Positions 29,092 to 39,268 of a stretch of 64,000 bases of DNA are shown here, piece after piece. The stretch is from Cyanophora paradoxa. Taxonomy: Eukaryota; Glaucocystophyceae; Cyanophorales; Cyanophoraceae. The position numbers and the translations under genes were made by a program. The notes under the pieces were generated by a model that was not told where the DNA came from, did no database searches, and saw only the letters and a program-made list of their open reading frames with translations. The stretch spans positions 124,001 to 188,000 of the forward strand of contig QPMI01000657.1 of assembly GCA_004431415.1 (NCBI GenBank), given 5' to 3'. Position 1 is the first letter of the stretch; each line of letters opens with the position of its first letter.

Positions 29092-31936
29092 TACCCCCAT
29101 GGCCACCCCCGCGATTTTCCGTCGTCCCCCCTAATTTGTATGTAGTGGCGAAAAATCCCCACTGAGTCAGTCCATGGGCCAGTGGCGGGGTGACTGGGGA
29201 TTTTCGCCACTACATACAACAGACTCGGTCATGATCGTCAGACTAAAGATGGGGCTCGAGCCGGGCCCGGGCCGGCTCGAGCCGGGCCGGGCCGAGCCGA
29301 GGGGCCGGCCGGCTCGAGCCGGCCCTCTGCCACGCGGGCCGGCTCGAGCAAGCCGGCTCGAGGTGTATGGCGCGGCTGGCTCGAGCCGGGTCGGTTTTTG
29401 TTATGGGCGAGCCGGCGAGCCGGCGAGCCGGCTAGCTATTTTATATAGTTTACTATTATATATATCGAATATTATATTAGACAAGGACTGTGTACCCCCC
29501 ACCTCGGGCCGGCTCGAGCCGGCCCGCGGCTCGAGGGGTGCTGGCTCGAGCCCGGCTCGAGCCGCCGATTTGCGCTCGAGCCCCATCTCTACGTCAGACT
29601 CGGTCATGATCAGATCTAGAGTGATTGGTTGAGTAGTTAAAAATCTGGCTGTGCCAGACAAAAAGAGACTAGGCCATCATGTACCCATGTGTCAGTTACT
29701 CTGAACACGTTTCACATGCAAGTTCCTCGATGGCAGTTCCCTGGGGCAGTGACTCGAGTCAAAAAGCCCCAGACTGGCCCCCAGAGGCTCCTAAATTTTA
29801 ACTCCGAAATGAGTCCGCATCATGAATCGTGATGGGACGCATCATCGTCACGCATGCGCATGCCCATGAATGCCAAACACTGGGAAGTCACGGGTGACTC
29901 ACGCGCTTGTCACGCATGTTACTAGTTATTAGTTAATACTGTAATTCGGGTAATATTTAAGACCCAAAATAATATTTAATTAGTAATCCCGGGTTTGGTA
30001 GGTTTAGTAGGCTGAAAATAATTAAGAGTTGGCCGCGCGGCCCGGCGGAGCGCTTTAGCAGCGGCCTTTAGAAGAGGGAGGGCGCGGTGCGCGCTATAGC
30101 TAGGGGTCTAGATCTGTTGGAGCGTCCGAGAGCCCCTCGCACTACGCACTACAGCTAGCTTCTCCCGCGCTGCAACTAAGGCTGCGCTACGTACCCCCCC
30201 AGCACCTCATGTTTAATTTAGTGTACGATAAAACTTTAGTAGTCGGGCCAAGTTGGGCGGCAACTTGGGCCGGGAGTCGGGACTCGGGAGTCGGGACTCG
30301 GGAGTCGGGACTTGGGAGTCGGGAGTCGGGACTCGGGCCCGTCCGGCCGCGGGGAGTCGGCCCGGGCCCGCTGGACTCGCGATCGGAGTCTCGGGCCGTC
30401 GGACTCGCCGAGTCGGGAGTCGGGACTCACGCAGTATTTTGACTGCTGCATCTGCTGGCAAGTGTCAAGCGCACTAAATTATGGAAACCGGACGCTGCTT
30501 CGGGCTCTCTACGGGCTTCCCGTGAGTAGTCGTTTATAACTGAGTGATCATGATCATGAATATAACTATAAGTAGAAAATCCCAAGCTGCACCTGCGTCT
30601 GACGCCAAGGCCCGCGTTCGCAGCAACACACGTGCCTGGATTATTTCGCTTCTTACTGTGCGCGAACGCTAGCCCGCCCCTTCCTCTCCCCCGCCCCCAC
30701 GCACACATACCCCGTTGCAACCCCGGCGCCCCCGGCCCCGAGATCCCCCCCCCCCCTCCTTTTCCGAAGTTCCCCCTAGGCCCTCCCCTTCCCTCCCGGA
30801 GCCGCGAACCCTCTATTCCCCCCCCCTCCCCGCCCCCTCCCTGCCCCCCCCCCCCCCCCGGCCCCATAATTATAAAATATCCTAGAATTCGAATATCCTA
30901 GTGTTTCCCCCCCCGTGTCCACCCTGCACCTCCACCGGTGCCCCCCGCTTCCAATTTGAATATCAATTAAAATATCCCCCGTTTGCAACTGTGCTATTTA
31001 GGCCTGCAGCTGCAGCTGATCACTGAATCATGAAGATGTGGTGCAACTTGAAGATCTGTTATCTAGAGCATCGATCTCGCGATCGGACCCGCCACGGGCC
31101 TGATCATGATCGCACGTCGACGTCGATCTCGTGCAGGTTGCACGTGCTGTGCGATCGCCCAAACGGCCAACGAGGCCGATCTCCGCACGAAGCACGACAC
31201 CGTGAAGCTGGGCCGTCCGCAGGCATGCCCTGGAGATCCTCATGATCGATTCTCGAATGATCCGCTTTCTGGCAACGTTAACGTCGAATTTCTACGCAGA
31301 TGGGCCCGATCATCGTTACGAACACCATGCAGGTGCATGTGCTTCGTTTCGTCGAACTTGCTGATTCGTACAAACAATATCAATATATTATTTTTATTGC
31401 AGGTCGCTCCCGCGGCACCGCCGCCGATCATGATGGCGCAGCCTGTGCAGCCGATGCCGCTGGCCATGGGGCCGATGCCCGGCCAACCCCAGCCCTCCAA
31501 CATGCACATGGCGCCCCCGCCGATGACGATGCAAATGCCCGGCCAAGTACCAAGCCCCGACGTTGCAGTCGGTGCGGCTGCGTGTTTCTTGCGACCTCGA
31601 ATATCAAACCGCGACTTTAATTTAACTAAACTAAAGATCTACGGGTACGCACAGATCTGAGGGCCTTCCTTGAACGAGCTGGGGCCGAGAAGTGCGTGTA
31701 CCCTCGGACTCTGGAGGACGCCGGGCCGCTCCCAAACTCAAGCTTACCATATGCATAATTTAAACCTAAGCTTTATATATATATATAATCACTCTTAATG
31801 CATTTTCATTCTGCTTGTCGATCTGCAGGTACCTCGGGTCTTTCATGGCAAATGAGATCGGGATGGCCGAAATGCGGACGATTACGGAGGAGGTGCGATT
31901 GCGAGCTCAAGGCTAGCGCTGTTCAAGTGCTAGATG
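29092..31936. repeat. Segmental duplication copy C, direct repeat of 14486-17344
   Basis: Near-identical to copy B over its whole length and continuing rightwards into sequence homologous to the 3' end of the PLAC8-SAM gene and its flank up to about 32160. Contains the same hairpin (29136-29219), GGCTCGAGCC array (29247-29590) and GGGAGTC repeats (30273-30425). Confidence 0.85.
29136..29219. repeat. Hairpin-forming inverted repeat (copy C)
   Basis: Same foldback as at 14530-14613: arms of about 25 nt, loop of about 32 nt. Confidence 0.7.
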
Positions 31937-32042
31937 GCATGTTCTAAGACCTGCATCCCCGCAGGAGCTGCGGGACGCGATTGGCGTGGCGGAGATTGGG
32001 ACGCGCAAGCGCATCCTCGCCGCCGCCCAGCAGCTCCGCTAG
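30431..32042 (+). pseudogene. PLAC8-SAM gene copy C, exons 3-9, lacking the first two exons
   Basis: Carries exon 3 (YFDCCICWQ), the CLDYFASYC exon, CTCCAIAQTANEAD, the Met/Pro-rich exon, LRAFLERAGAEK, YLGSFMANEIG ending at 31892, and the last SAM exon 31965-32042 (ELRDAIGVAEIGTRKRIL, stop 32040-32042). As in copy B, exons 1 and 2 are replaced by the GGGAGTC repeat region, so no obvious start remains. It could be expressed from a new upstream start, but I found none; likely a 5'-truncated duplicate. Confidence 0.7.
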
Positions 32043-32266
32043 CGCTAGCTGTAGCTCAAGCTTGCGATTTGCAGTCGAATTTAACAGTGGAGATTATAAG
32101 ACTTTCAGATTAGTTTTACTCTCCGACTCCAAAGCCCCCGCCGGGGGCCGCCGCACTTCATGATCTCCCCGCACTTCACAGCACCCCTAGGCCTCGCTTC
32201 CTTGCAAAAATTATCATCGCTTGCTCCCCAAATTTCCCTTACGAGAACTCGTTGCTCCTTGCACAG

Positions 32267-35200
32267 TCAGGACACATGCACATCGCCCTTCTTAATTTGC
32301 AGTTCTGAACAAAACCGGTCCCTCATAACCCGTTCCTTCGAATTCGAATTCCTTGTCCAACTTGCACAATCTTGCTGCCTGCAGCTACCCGCCGCCTCAC
32401 TTGCGGGGGGAGGGCCCGCCCTTGCGGGCGCTGTGGCTGGCGCTGCCGCTGACGCTGTGCCCGCCGCCGGCGCCGGCGCCGGCCAGGCCGGGGAGCTTGA
32501 GGCTCGCCCCCGCGGAGAGGCCCGGCGGGAGCAGCGAGTCGTGCCCCTCCACGCCCTGCCCCCCGCCCCCGTCAGCTTCCTCCTCACCCCCGCCTCTTCT
32601 CCCTCCTCCCAGAAGCGGCGCACGGGGGTCGGGGCGAGCGGGTTGCCGTGCTCGTCCACCAGCTCCCCCTCCGCCCCCGGCGGCGGGGGTACGCGGATCT
32701 CCGCCGTCTCCCCCTCAAACATCATCCGCAGCACCTGGCGGGGGGACGGTCGGCCCCGCGCGGATCCGAACCCGCGGGCACCTTGCCCGCCTGCCCCGCA
32801 CCTTCGCGACGCGCTCCTCGAGGGGGTACTCGGGCGGCGCGTCGAAGAACCGCACGTTCGCGAGTCGAACCAGGTTCTCCAGGAACTCGGGGAACAGCAT
32901 CTGCGGGAACGAAGGCGTCGGTACCCCTGGGCGCGAGGGCGAATCGGGTACCCCCTACCTCCAGGAAGAGGGCGTCGTCCTCGTCGACGGGGAGCGACGC
33001 GCCGGCGGCCGCCCGCGCCGCCTCCACCACCACAGCGATCGCCAGCTGCGGGGGGCGCGGCGCGTCAGGCGGGGGGAGGCGGGGCGCCGCATCCGCGGGG
33101 GCTGCCTTGGCCGTGAAGCGGGGCCGGGGCGGCTCCGGGGGCGGCGGCGGCGGGGGCAGCTCTGCGGGCGGCCCTCCGTCAGACGAAAGCACCGGCGCCG
33201 CCCCACGGGAGCTCACCGAGGGGCTCGTGCGGGGTGGGGTCCGGCGGGGGCTCCTTCGCCTCCTTGCCGCCCTTGGCGGCGCCCTTGGCCCCCGCGGCGG
33301 CGGCGGCGGCCTTGTCGTCCTTCTTCGGGTCCTTCTTGGGGTCCTCCTTCTCCTTGGCGCCGGCCTTGGGTTCGGGGTGCTTGGGGTCCGGGTGGTGCTT
33401 CCCGTCCTTGCCCTTCGCGTCCGCCCCGTGGTGCTTCTTGTCGTCCTTGGCGCCCTTCTCGCCCGCCTTCGGGGGCGGCGCTGCGGCCCGGCGCGGCGCG
33501 GCGTCGGCGATGGCGTCGGCGGCCTCGGAGGAGAAAGGGGGGGGAGGGGGGCGGACCGGGCGGCTCGGGGGGCAGGAACTCGATGGGCGTTGGGGCCGGC
33601 TCCGGGGGCGGCGGGGGCGGCGGCGGGTGCTCGTCCTCCACTACCCCTACACGCTGCGGGGGGGGGGGGGGTGATGAGGCCGCGCCAAGGGAGGGGGGGG
33701 AAAGCGGCGCGGGGGTACCCTGAGCATGCGGAGGAAGTCCTTAAGGGCGAGGGTGCGGTCCGAGACGCCCCTCTCGGCGCAGAAATCGGCGTACGCCTCC
33801 TGCAGCTCCTCGTTGCGCTCCCGCAGCACCGCCTGCGCCGAAAATCAGGCGTGGGCGGGGGGGGGGGGCGAGCGGGGGGGGGGGGCGGACCTCGACGGCG
33901 GGGGGAAGGACTCAAAGCGGAGGGCGGCGTCGGGGGGTACGGGGGCGGCGGGGTCCGGGGGCCGGTAGGCGAGGACGTTGGAGGAGAGGAGGAGGGCGAC
34001 GCGGGCCGGGGGCGGGAGGAGGGGGTACCGGGGCAGGGCGGCCCGCACGAGGGCCTCCAGGAATTCCCGGTAGAGCAGGGGCCGCCCCGGGTCGTGCGGG
34101 TCGAAGGGGTCGAGCCCGGGCGAGGCGGCCGCCGCAGACGGGCTCCGCCCCTGCACCCGCCGGACGATGCGGTCCAGCTGGGCCAGCGTGAGCTGCGGGC
34201 CCGCGACGCCCGTGGCGCGGCAGAGGTGCCAGAGCTGGCGGAGGAGGAGCGCGTTGGCGCGGGAGGCCTCGCCGGCCCCCAGCTGCGGGTCCGGCAGCGC
34301 CCCCGCCTCCCGCTCCGCCACCGCGCACAGCGAGCGGTACAGCTTCCTCAGCTCCGCTGCGGGGCGCGCGGCGGTGAGGCCGGCTCGGCGCACGCGCGGG
34401 CGCAGGCGGGCCGGGTCGGAGAGGAGGGGAGACGGGGGCGGGGCGCACAGTTGTAGCGGGTGATGGTCTGCTGGACCTGCTTCACCGCCGCCGCGCGCTC
34501 CTGGGGGCCCCCGTCAGTCAGTCAGCGCCGCGGTCGGCGCGGGAGGAGCGGGGCGCACTGCTTCGGAGAGGCGGGCGCCGCCGCCCTCGTCCTCGTCGTA
34601 CAGGTCGTCCGCGTCGAACTGCAGCACCGGCGCTGCCCCCGCCGCGAGCGACGTCGGCGCGCCGCGCAGGGCGCGGGGCGGGGCGGGGCGGACCCTTCTG
34701 GGCCTCCTCGGCGCGGCGCTGGCCCTCGGGGTCCGCCATGCGGTCCGCCTCGAAGGGCCCCACGTACACCGTCCCGTTCTCCGACCGGTACAGCCCCGTC
34801 CCCGCCTGCCCGCCCCGTCGGCCCCGCCCCGTCGGCCCCCGCGGCGCGCGCAGGCGAGCCGCTAGCGCGCCCCGCACCTTCTGGTTGCCCCTCCAGTCCC
34901 CCTCGTAGCGCGCGCCGCTCGCGTAGAGGAACGTTCCCCTCCCCTCCCGCACGCCGTTCGCGAACTGGCCTGCGGGCGCGCCGGCAACGTCGTCGGTCGA
35001 CGGGGCGAGCGGGCCGGGCGGGCGGGCGGGGCGGGGAGCGCGTGTGCGCCCGCACCCTCGTAGCGGTTGGGGAGCTGGAGCGCGAGCGTCTCAGGGCCCT
35101 CGGGTATGGCGTACAAGTGCTCGCCGCGTCCCGTCTGCACGCCGTCCTGCGCGCGCCCCGGCTCGCGGGGGGTACGCGAGCGCGAGCGAGAGGGGTACGG

Positions 35201-36070
35201 GCTCGCTCGCCTTCCACTCGCCGGTGTAGCGCTCGCGGGAAGCCTTCCAGACCATCGTCCCGTGCCCGTTCTTCAGGTCGTTCGCCCACTGCCCCTCGTA
35301 CGTGTTCCCGGAGGGGTACACCATCACGCCGAAGCCGTGCTTCCGGTCCCCCTGCCACTCCCCGCGGTAGTACGCCTTCCCTTCCGGATCGTAGTACAGT
35401 GTGCCCTGCCGGCCGCGCGTCAGGACGGGGCCGGCGGGGCGCGGGCGGGGCGTGGGCGGGAGCGGGGGCGGCTCGCCTGGCCCTCCCTCCTCCCTTGCAC
35501 GAAGTTGCCCTCGTACCGGGACGGGCACGATGCAACTTTCAGGACGCCGTACCCGTTCCTCACGCCGTTCAGCACCTCCCCTTCGTAAGTCGAGCCGTCC
35601 GGCCTGCGCGCGGCCAGTTCGAGAGGGCCGCGCGGGGCGGCGCGGGCGCCCGGCGGCGTGCCACATGTAGCTGCCAAGGCCCGTGATCTTGTTAAAGTAG
35701 AAGTCGCCCTCGTAGCGCACGCCCGAGGCCCACGTGAAGACACCCTTCCCGTGCATGAAGCCGTCCTGCGAGCGCGGCGCGTTCGCCGCATGGCGGGCCG
35801 CGAGATCGGCCGCGACGCACATGAAACTCTCCGGCATAGACGTGGCCGCCCCGGAAGTATGCCACGCCGCTGCCCTCGTAGCGCCCATCGACATCGCCGC
35901 CTGCACAACGCGGCGCACAGTCAGCGGGGCGCAGCTAAGCGATAGGACGCAAACGAAGGCTCGGGGCACCTTCATAGTCCTCCACAATTGTCTCCACGAC
36001 CACAGGCTCCAGCGGGATGACGAAGGGGTCGAGCACTGGCGGCGTGGGAGCAGCTGGCGCCGGAGCTAAA
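32267..36070 (-). CDS. RSPH10B: Radial spoke head 10 homolog B (MORN-repeat protein)
   Basis: Multi-exon gene read right to left. VIPLEPVVVETIVEDYEG (exon ending 35970), then 35900-35821 (GRYEGSGVAYFRGGHVYAGEF), DGFMHGKGVFTWASGVRYEG, TYEGEVLNGVRNGYGVLK, YYRGEWQGDRKHGFGVMVYP, TYEGQWANDLKNGHGTMVW, RYTGEWK, RYEG, GVREGRGTFLYASGARYEG and TGLYRSENGTVYVGPFEADR are MORN repeats in the order and spacing of RSPH10B. A helical C-terminal part follows (ELRKLYRSLC, LLYREFLEALVRAAL, LRERNEELQEAYADFC, MLFPEFLENLVRLANVRFFD, VLRMMFEGETAEIRVP), matching the long post-MORN region of RSPH10B. Role (family): radial spoke/axoneme. The first exon is uncertain; the 3' end is the stop at 32267. Confidence 0.85.
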
Positions 36071-36339
36071 CCCCCGGCGCCATTCGCATGCGCTGGCTCG
36101 CTGCTCGGCTCCAGGGTCGCGCGCTCTGGTTCACGCTTTGTTTGTCCCTTTTTTCGTGGATAGGGGTACGTTTGCTACGGGGCAAAACTTACCCAAGGAA
36201 GCTCACAAGGCCCGCCGTCGTGCAGGGTGGTGCCGCGCGCATCTAGGACACTCGTTTACGCCGTCTGCGCCTCCTCCGGGCGCGTCGCAATTGCCACACA
36301 GCACATTTGCGGCGAAGCGGAAGAACACTAGTACACGGC
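36071..36339. promoter_or_regulatory. Head-to-head promoter region of RSPH10B and the CreA-like gene
   Basis: The two genes are transcribed away from each other. The interval probably also holds the unlocated first exon of RSPH10B. I see no clear TATA box. Confidence 0.35.
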
Positions 36340-37426
36340 ATGCTGCGAATTCTCGGCGCCGCCGCGGCGGGCGCGGCCATCGCGCTGGGCGCGCGCGAGG
36401 CGGATCTGCTGCCGGCGGCCAGGCCGCCCACAGTCGCACACGCAGAAGGTGCGGTCCTTAAGTTTGGCCGCAATTAGATCGGTTCGGAGCCCGTTTTACT
36501 CGAGCCTTGCCTTCTCCCTGCCGGGCCGTGCGCGTACGTTCCGGTCGACCGCTCCGCGGCCGAGCTGAGCTTGATGCGCCGACTGTTGCCAGACGCGTGC
36601 CCGGCGCGCTTGCGCAGATCTCGAGGGGAATGAGGTGGTAGGACGCTTCAAGAGCAGCGGGCTCCTCTTTAAGGCGCGTATGCGAGACGTTAGCTATAGC
36701 TATATATAGCCGCGCGGGCGCGCCGCGTGCTAACGTCTTGGGGTGCAGGATACTGTGAAAGTCTCAGCTTTCCCTGATCCGAAGGTCAGCGGCCTCACCC
36801 TTCACCTCAGCTACGTCGGTGCGGCCGCGGCCCCGCGCGCGCCGCCTCGCCGCGGCCCTCGGCCTAGGCCTCACGCCGGCGCCGCGCGCGGGGCAGACCG
36901 GGCGCTGGACCCGTTCGGCGACAGCAGCATCGCGTCCCTCAGCCTCGCGCAGGCGGCGGCCCCGCGCGCGCTCCGCTCCTCCCGCCCCCTGTCTGACAGG
37001 CCGCGCGGGCGCAGACGGGCCCGCTGCGGATCCTGGAGCCGCTGGACACGAGCCTGGAGGGCGAGGAGGTCTTCAGCAAGAGGCGGAACTGGCTCTTCAA
37101 GGACATCCGCGTTCGCCGCATCTACGACAGGTCCGCCCTCGCCGCGCGCGCGGCCGCCGGCCGCCGGCCCGGTCGCAGCGGACGCGGTTGAACGGAGCCT
37201 GTGATGGACGACCCGGCAGGAAGACGAACAGCCTGGTGTACGTGAGCTACTCCACGAGGATCTTCAAGGAAATTAACGTGCGCTCCCCCTCCTCTTCCAC
37301 AGCCTCGAACTCGCGCGAGACTGATTTCGAGCCCCCCCCACGCAGACACCGCACAGCCTGTACAAGACGTCCATCGCGGCGGTGGGCCTCTGGGACAAGG
37401 ACGTGCACCCCGACGCGAAGAAGTAG
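36340..37426 (+). CDS. CreA-family protein, probably organelle-targeted
   Basis: Six exons close in phase: 36340-36453, 36749-36818, 36897-36952, 37015-37130, 37220-37277, 37346-37426; 164 residues. Exon 1 is a signal or transit-like leader (MLRILGAAAAGAAIALGARE). The rest follows bacterial CreA (PF05981) block by block: VKVSAFPDPKVSGLTLHLSY, DPFGDSSIASLSLAQ, TGPLRILEPL, EEVFSKRRNWLFKDIRVRRI, YDRKTNSLVYVSYS, SLYKTSIAAVGLW. The length is close to the bacterial family (about 157). The intron 36953-37014 is GC-AG; the others GT-AG. CreA proteins have no established biochemical activity. A bacterial-type protein with a leader suggests mitochondrial or plastid location (inference). The exon 1 donor is the least certain. 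Confidence 0.8.
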
Positions 37427-37773
37427 CGCGCGGGCTCCGATTCGCGGCGGGCCGTTCCCCGCCTCTGCCCCACCACGCGGCCCTCTGCGCCCCCCTCCTC
37501 CCCATCGTCCCCCTCCTCGAGTCCCTCGATCGCTCCCCCCACCCCCCGCAGCGCCACGATGCCGCACGCGCAATCAAAAGCGTACTTCTCAGAGCCGCGC
37601 GCTCCTCTCGTTGAGCGGGGGTGCGGGGCGCGGCCTTAACTTCACCAGGGGACGTCGAGGGCGAGGGCGTCGGTCTCGGACCAGGGGCGGCTGGGGACAA
37701 GGTGCTCCTCGGCCGTCGCGCGCCCCAGGCCCTCGCTCCAGACCCGGCCGTCCCCCCGGAAGAGCGGGTTCAG

Positions 37774-38590
37774 CTAGAGCAGGCTCTCCAGCGCCGCCCG
37801 GGCCCGCAGCGCGCTCAACTCCGCGTCCTGCAGGCACGCCTCCACCCCGACGCTCAGGTCCGGCGTGTGCCGCGCCGCCTCCACCGCCCCCCGCCGCTCC
37901 CGCACGAGCGCCACGAAGCGCGCGTTCTCCTCCGCCCGGCTCGACCACATCGGCTTGCCCCGGAGCGCCGGCTCCGTGGACCACCGCGCGTGGTGGCCCG
38001 CGCTGGCGGCCAGCGGCAGGACCCGCTCGATCACGGTGTCCCTGCGCGCGAGGCGGCTGCAGTGAGCGCGGGGCAGGGCGTTGAGCTCGGGCCGGGCAGC
38101 GCACCAGGTCGCCAGCGTGGCCTCGCTCAGCGGCTCGCTCGTCCAGACGACGGCCTTGACCTGGGATGGACGCACGCGCCGTCCGCGCGCGTGTGCTCAG
38201 CGGCTACGCGCGCCCTAAAGCTTTACAGCGAGCATTTGCAGCTCAGCGGCTGGCGGGACTTCGAACCTGCTTGCGAGCAGTCCTCTGTTGCTCCACGTCG
38301 GCAGCCGGCCAGCCGAGGAAGTCCAGGAGCGCAGCTGCGCGTAACTCCGATGCTCCGGCTCCAGCTGCAGCTGCGGCCGCGCTGGCAGCGAAGTCGAGCA
38401 GCGCGTCGGCTCGAGCTGCGAATGCGAACTGCTTCGTGTTGATGGGCCCGGACCGCCAGCTGCCCCAATCCGCCTCGGACTTCGACATGACGCGGAGGGC
38501 GAGGGCGGCGGTTCGGCCTGCCGCGCTGGCCTCGCGCAGCGCGGCGTGCTCGCCGCGCTCGAAGGCCGCGGCGAACTCCGCGGGCGTCAT
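37774..38590 (-). CDS. Two-exon gene of unknown function
   Basis: ATG at 38590; exons 38590-38267 (108 codons) and 38160-37774 (129 codons with stop) join in phase 0 across a 106-bp GT-AG intron, giving 236 residues. The N-terminal part is Ala-rich and helical with VMSKSEADWGSWRSGPINT; the C-terminal part has VKAVVWTSEPLSEATLATWC and GHHARWSTEPALRGKPMW. No domain recognised, no transmembrane helix or leader evident. Codon use matches the neighbouring genes, which supports reality. Confidence 0.6.
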
Positions 38591-39268
38591 CGGGGCGGCC
38601 AAAGGCGTCTGCAGCAAAATGGACGCTCGGCGCGAGCGCTAGCTGCTAGCCTGCGCGGCTGCGCGCCTACCAGCCGGCCAAATTAAAGCCTCACTAGCTG
38701 CGCGCTATAGCTCGCGCTCGGGCTCGCCTGCCTATAGCTAGTGCGCATGCCTCTCGTATACCCCCCCTCATCTCGCCTGAGTCGCCTGAGAGTCGCCTCA
38801 AGCTTGCCATCAATGCCTCTTTGATTTTTGTGGTTTTCGCTTCTCTTGCCACGTGATTTGCTTCTCTTTGATTTTGTGGTTTTCGCGGGATATCGATCGA
38901 GGATCTCTTGGAGGGGCCCCCTTGGGCCTAGAAAAAAATGCCCCGCGCTGTTGCCAGCCGGGGACAGGTGACAGGATGTAGGGTGTCGGCAATGGGCCCT
39001 CTCTTGCGATCCTTGGACCCACACCTCCTCCCAGACAGAAACGTGAGGCTCGACCGCCCCCACAAACAACTTAGATGGTTCGCGATCGAAGCCGATTTAA
39101 ATCGGCTTTAAACGCGACGACTGCGCCGAAACTGGGACCGCGGATCGCGGATCCCGGATTGCGGATCTGGACCGCGGCCGATCGACCACACCAGCAAACC
39201 AGCGTAGCTTAGCACAAATCAGCGTGTACGTAGCTCAGCGCATCCCGATCGCCCAGCAGAACCTCGGA
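38591..39268. other. Intergenic, lower-GC stretch with a short direct repeat
   Basis: No gene supported. At 38818-38890 the phrase TTTGATTTTTGTGGTTTTCGC is present twice with slight variation, about 50 nt apart. The block 38900-39070 (pyrimidine/purine runs, GTGACAGGATGTAGGGTG) is unlike the surrounding palindrome-rich DNA and may be a fragment of a repeat family. Upstream of 39269 lie GCGGATC direct repeats (39135-39170). Confidence 0.35.

Noticed and set aside
3540-31400. Calling copies B and C functional paralogues
   Set aside because: Both lack the first two coding exons, and B also lacks the last SAM exon; no replacement start with plausible coding sequence was found.
38683-39069. 128-codon minus-strand ORF as a gene
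   Set aside because: No domain, atypical codon use, and it includes a short direct repeat; treated as intergenic.
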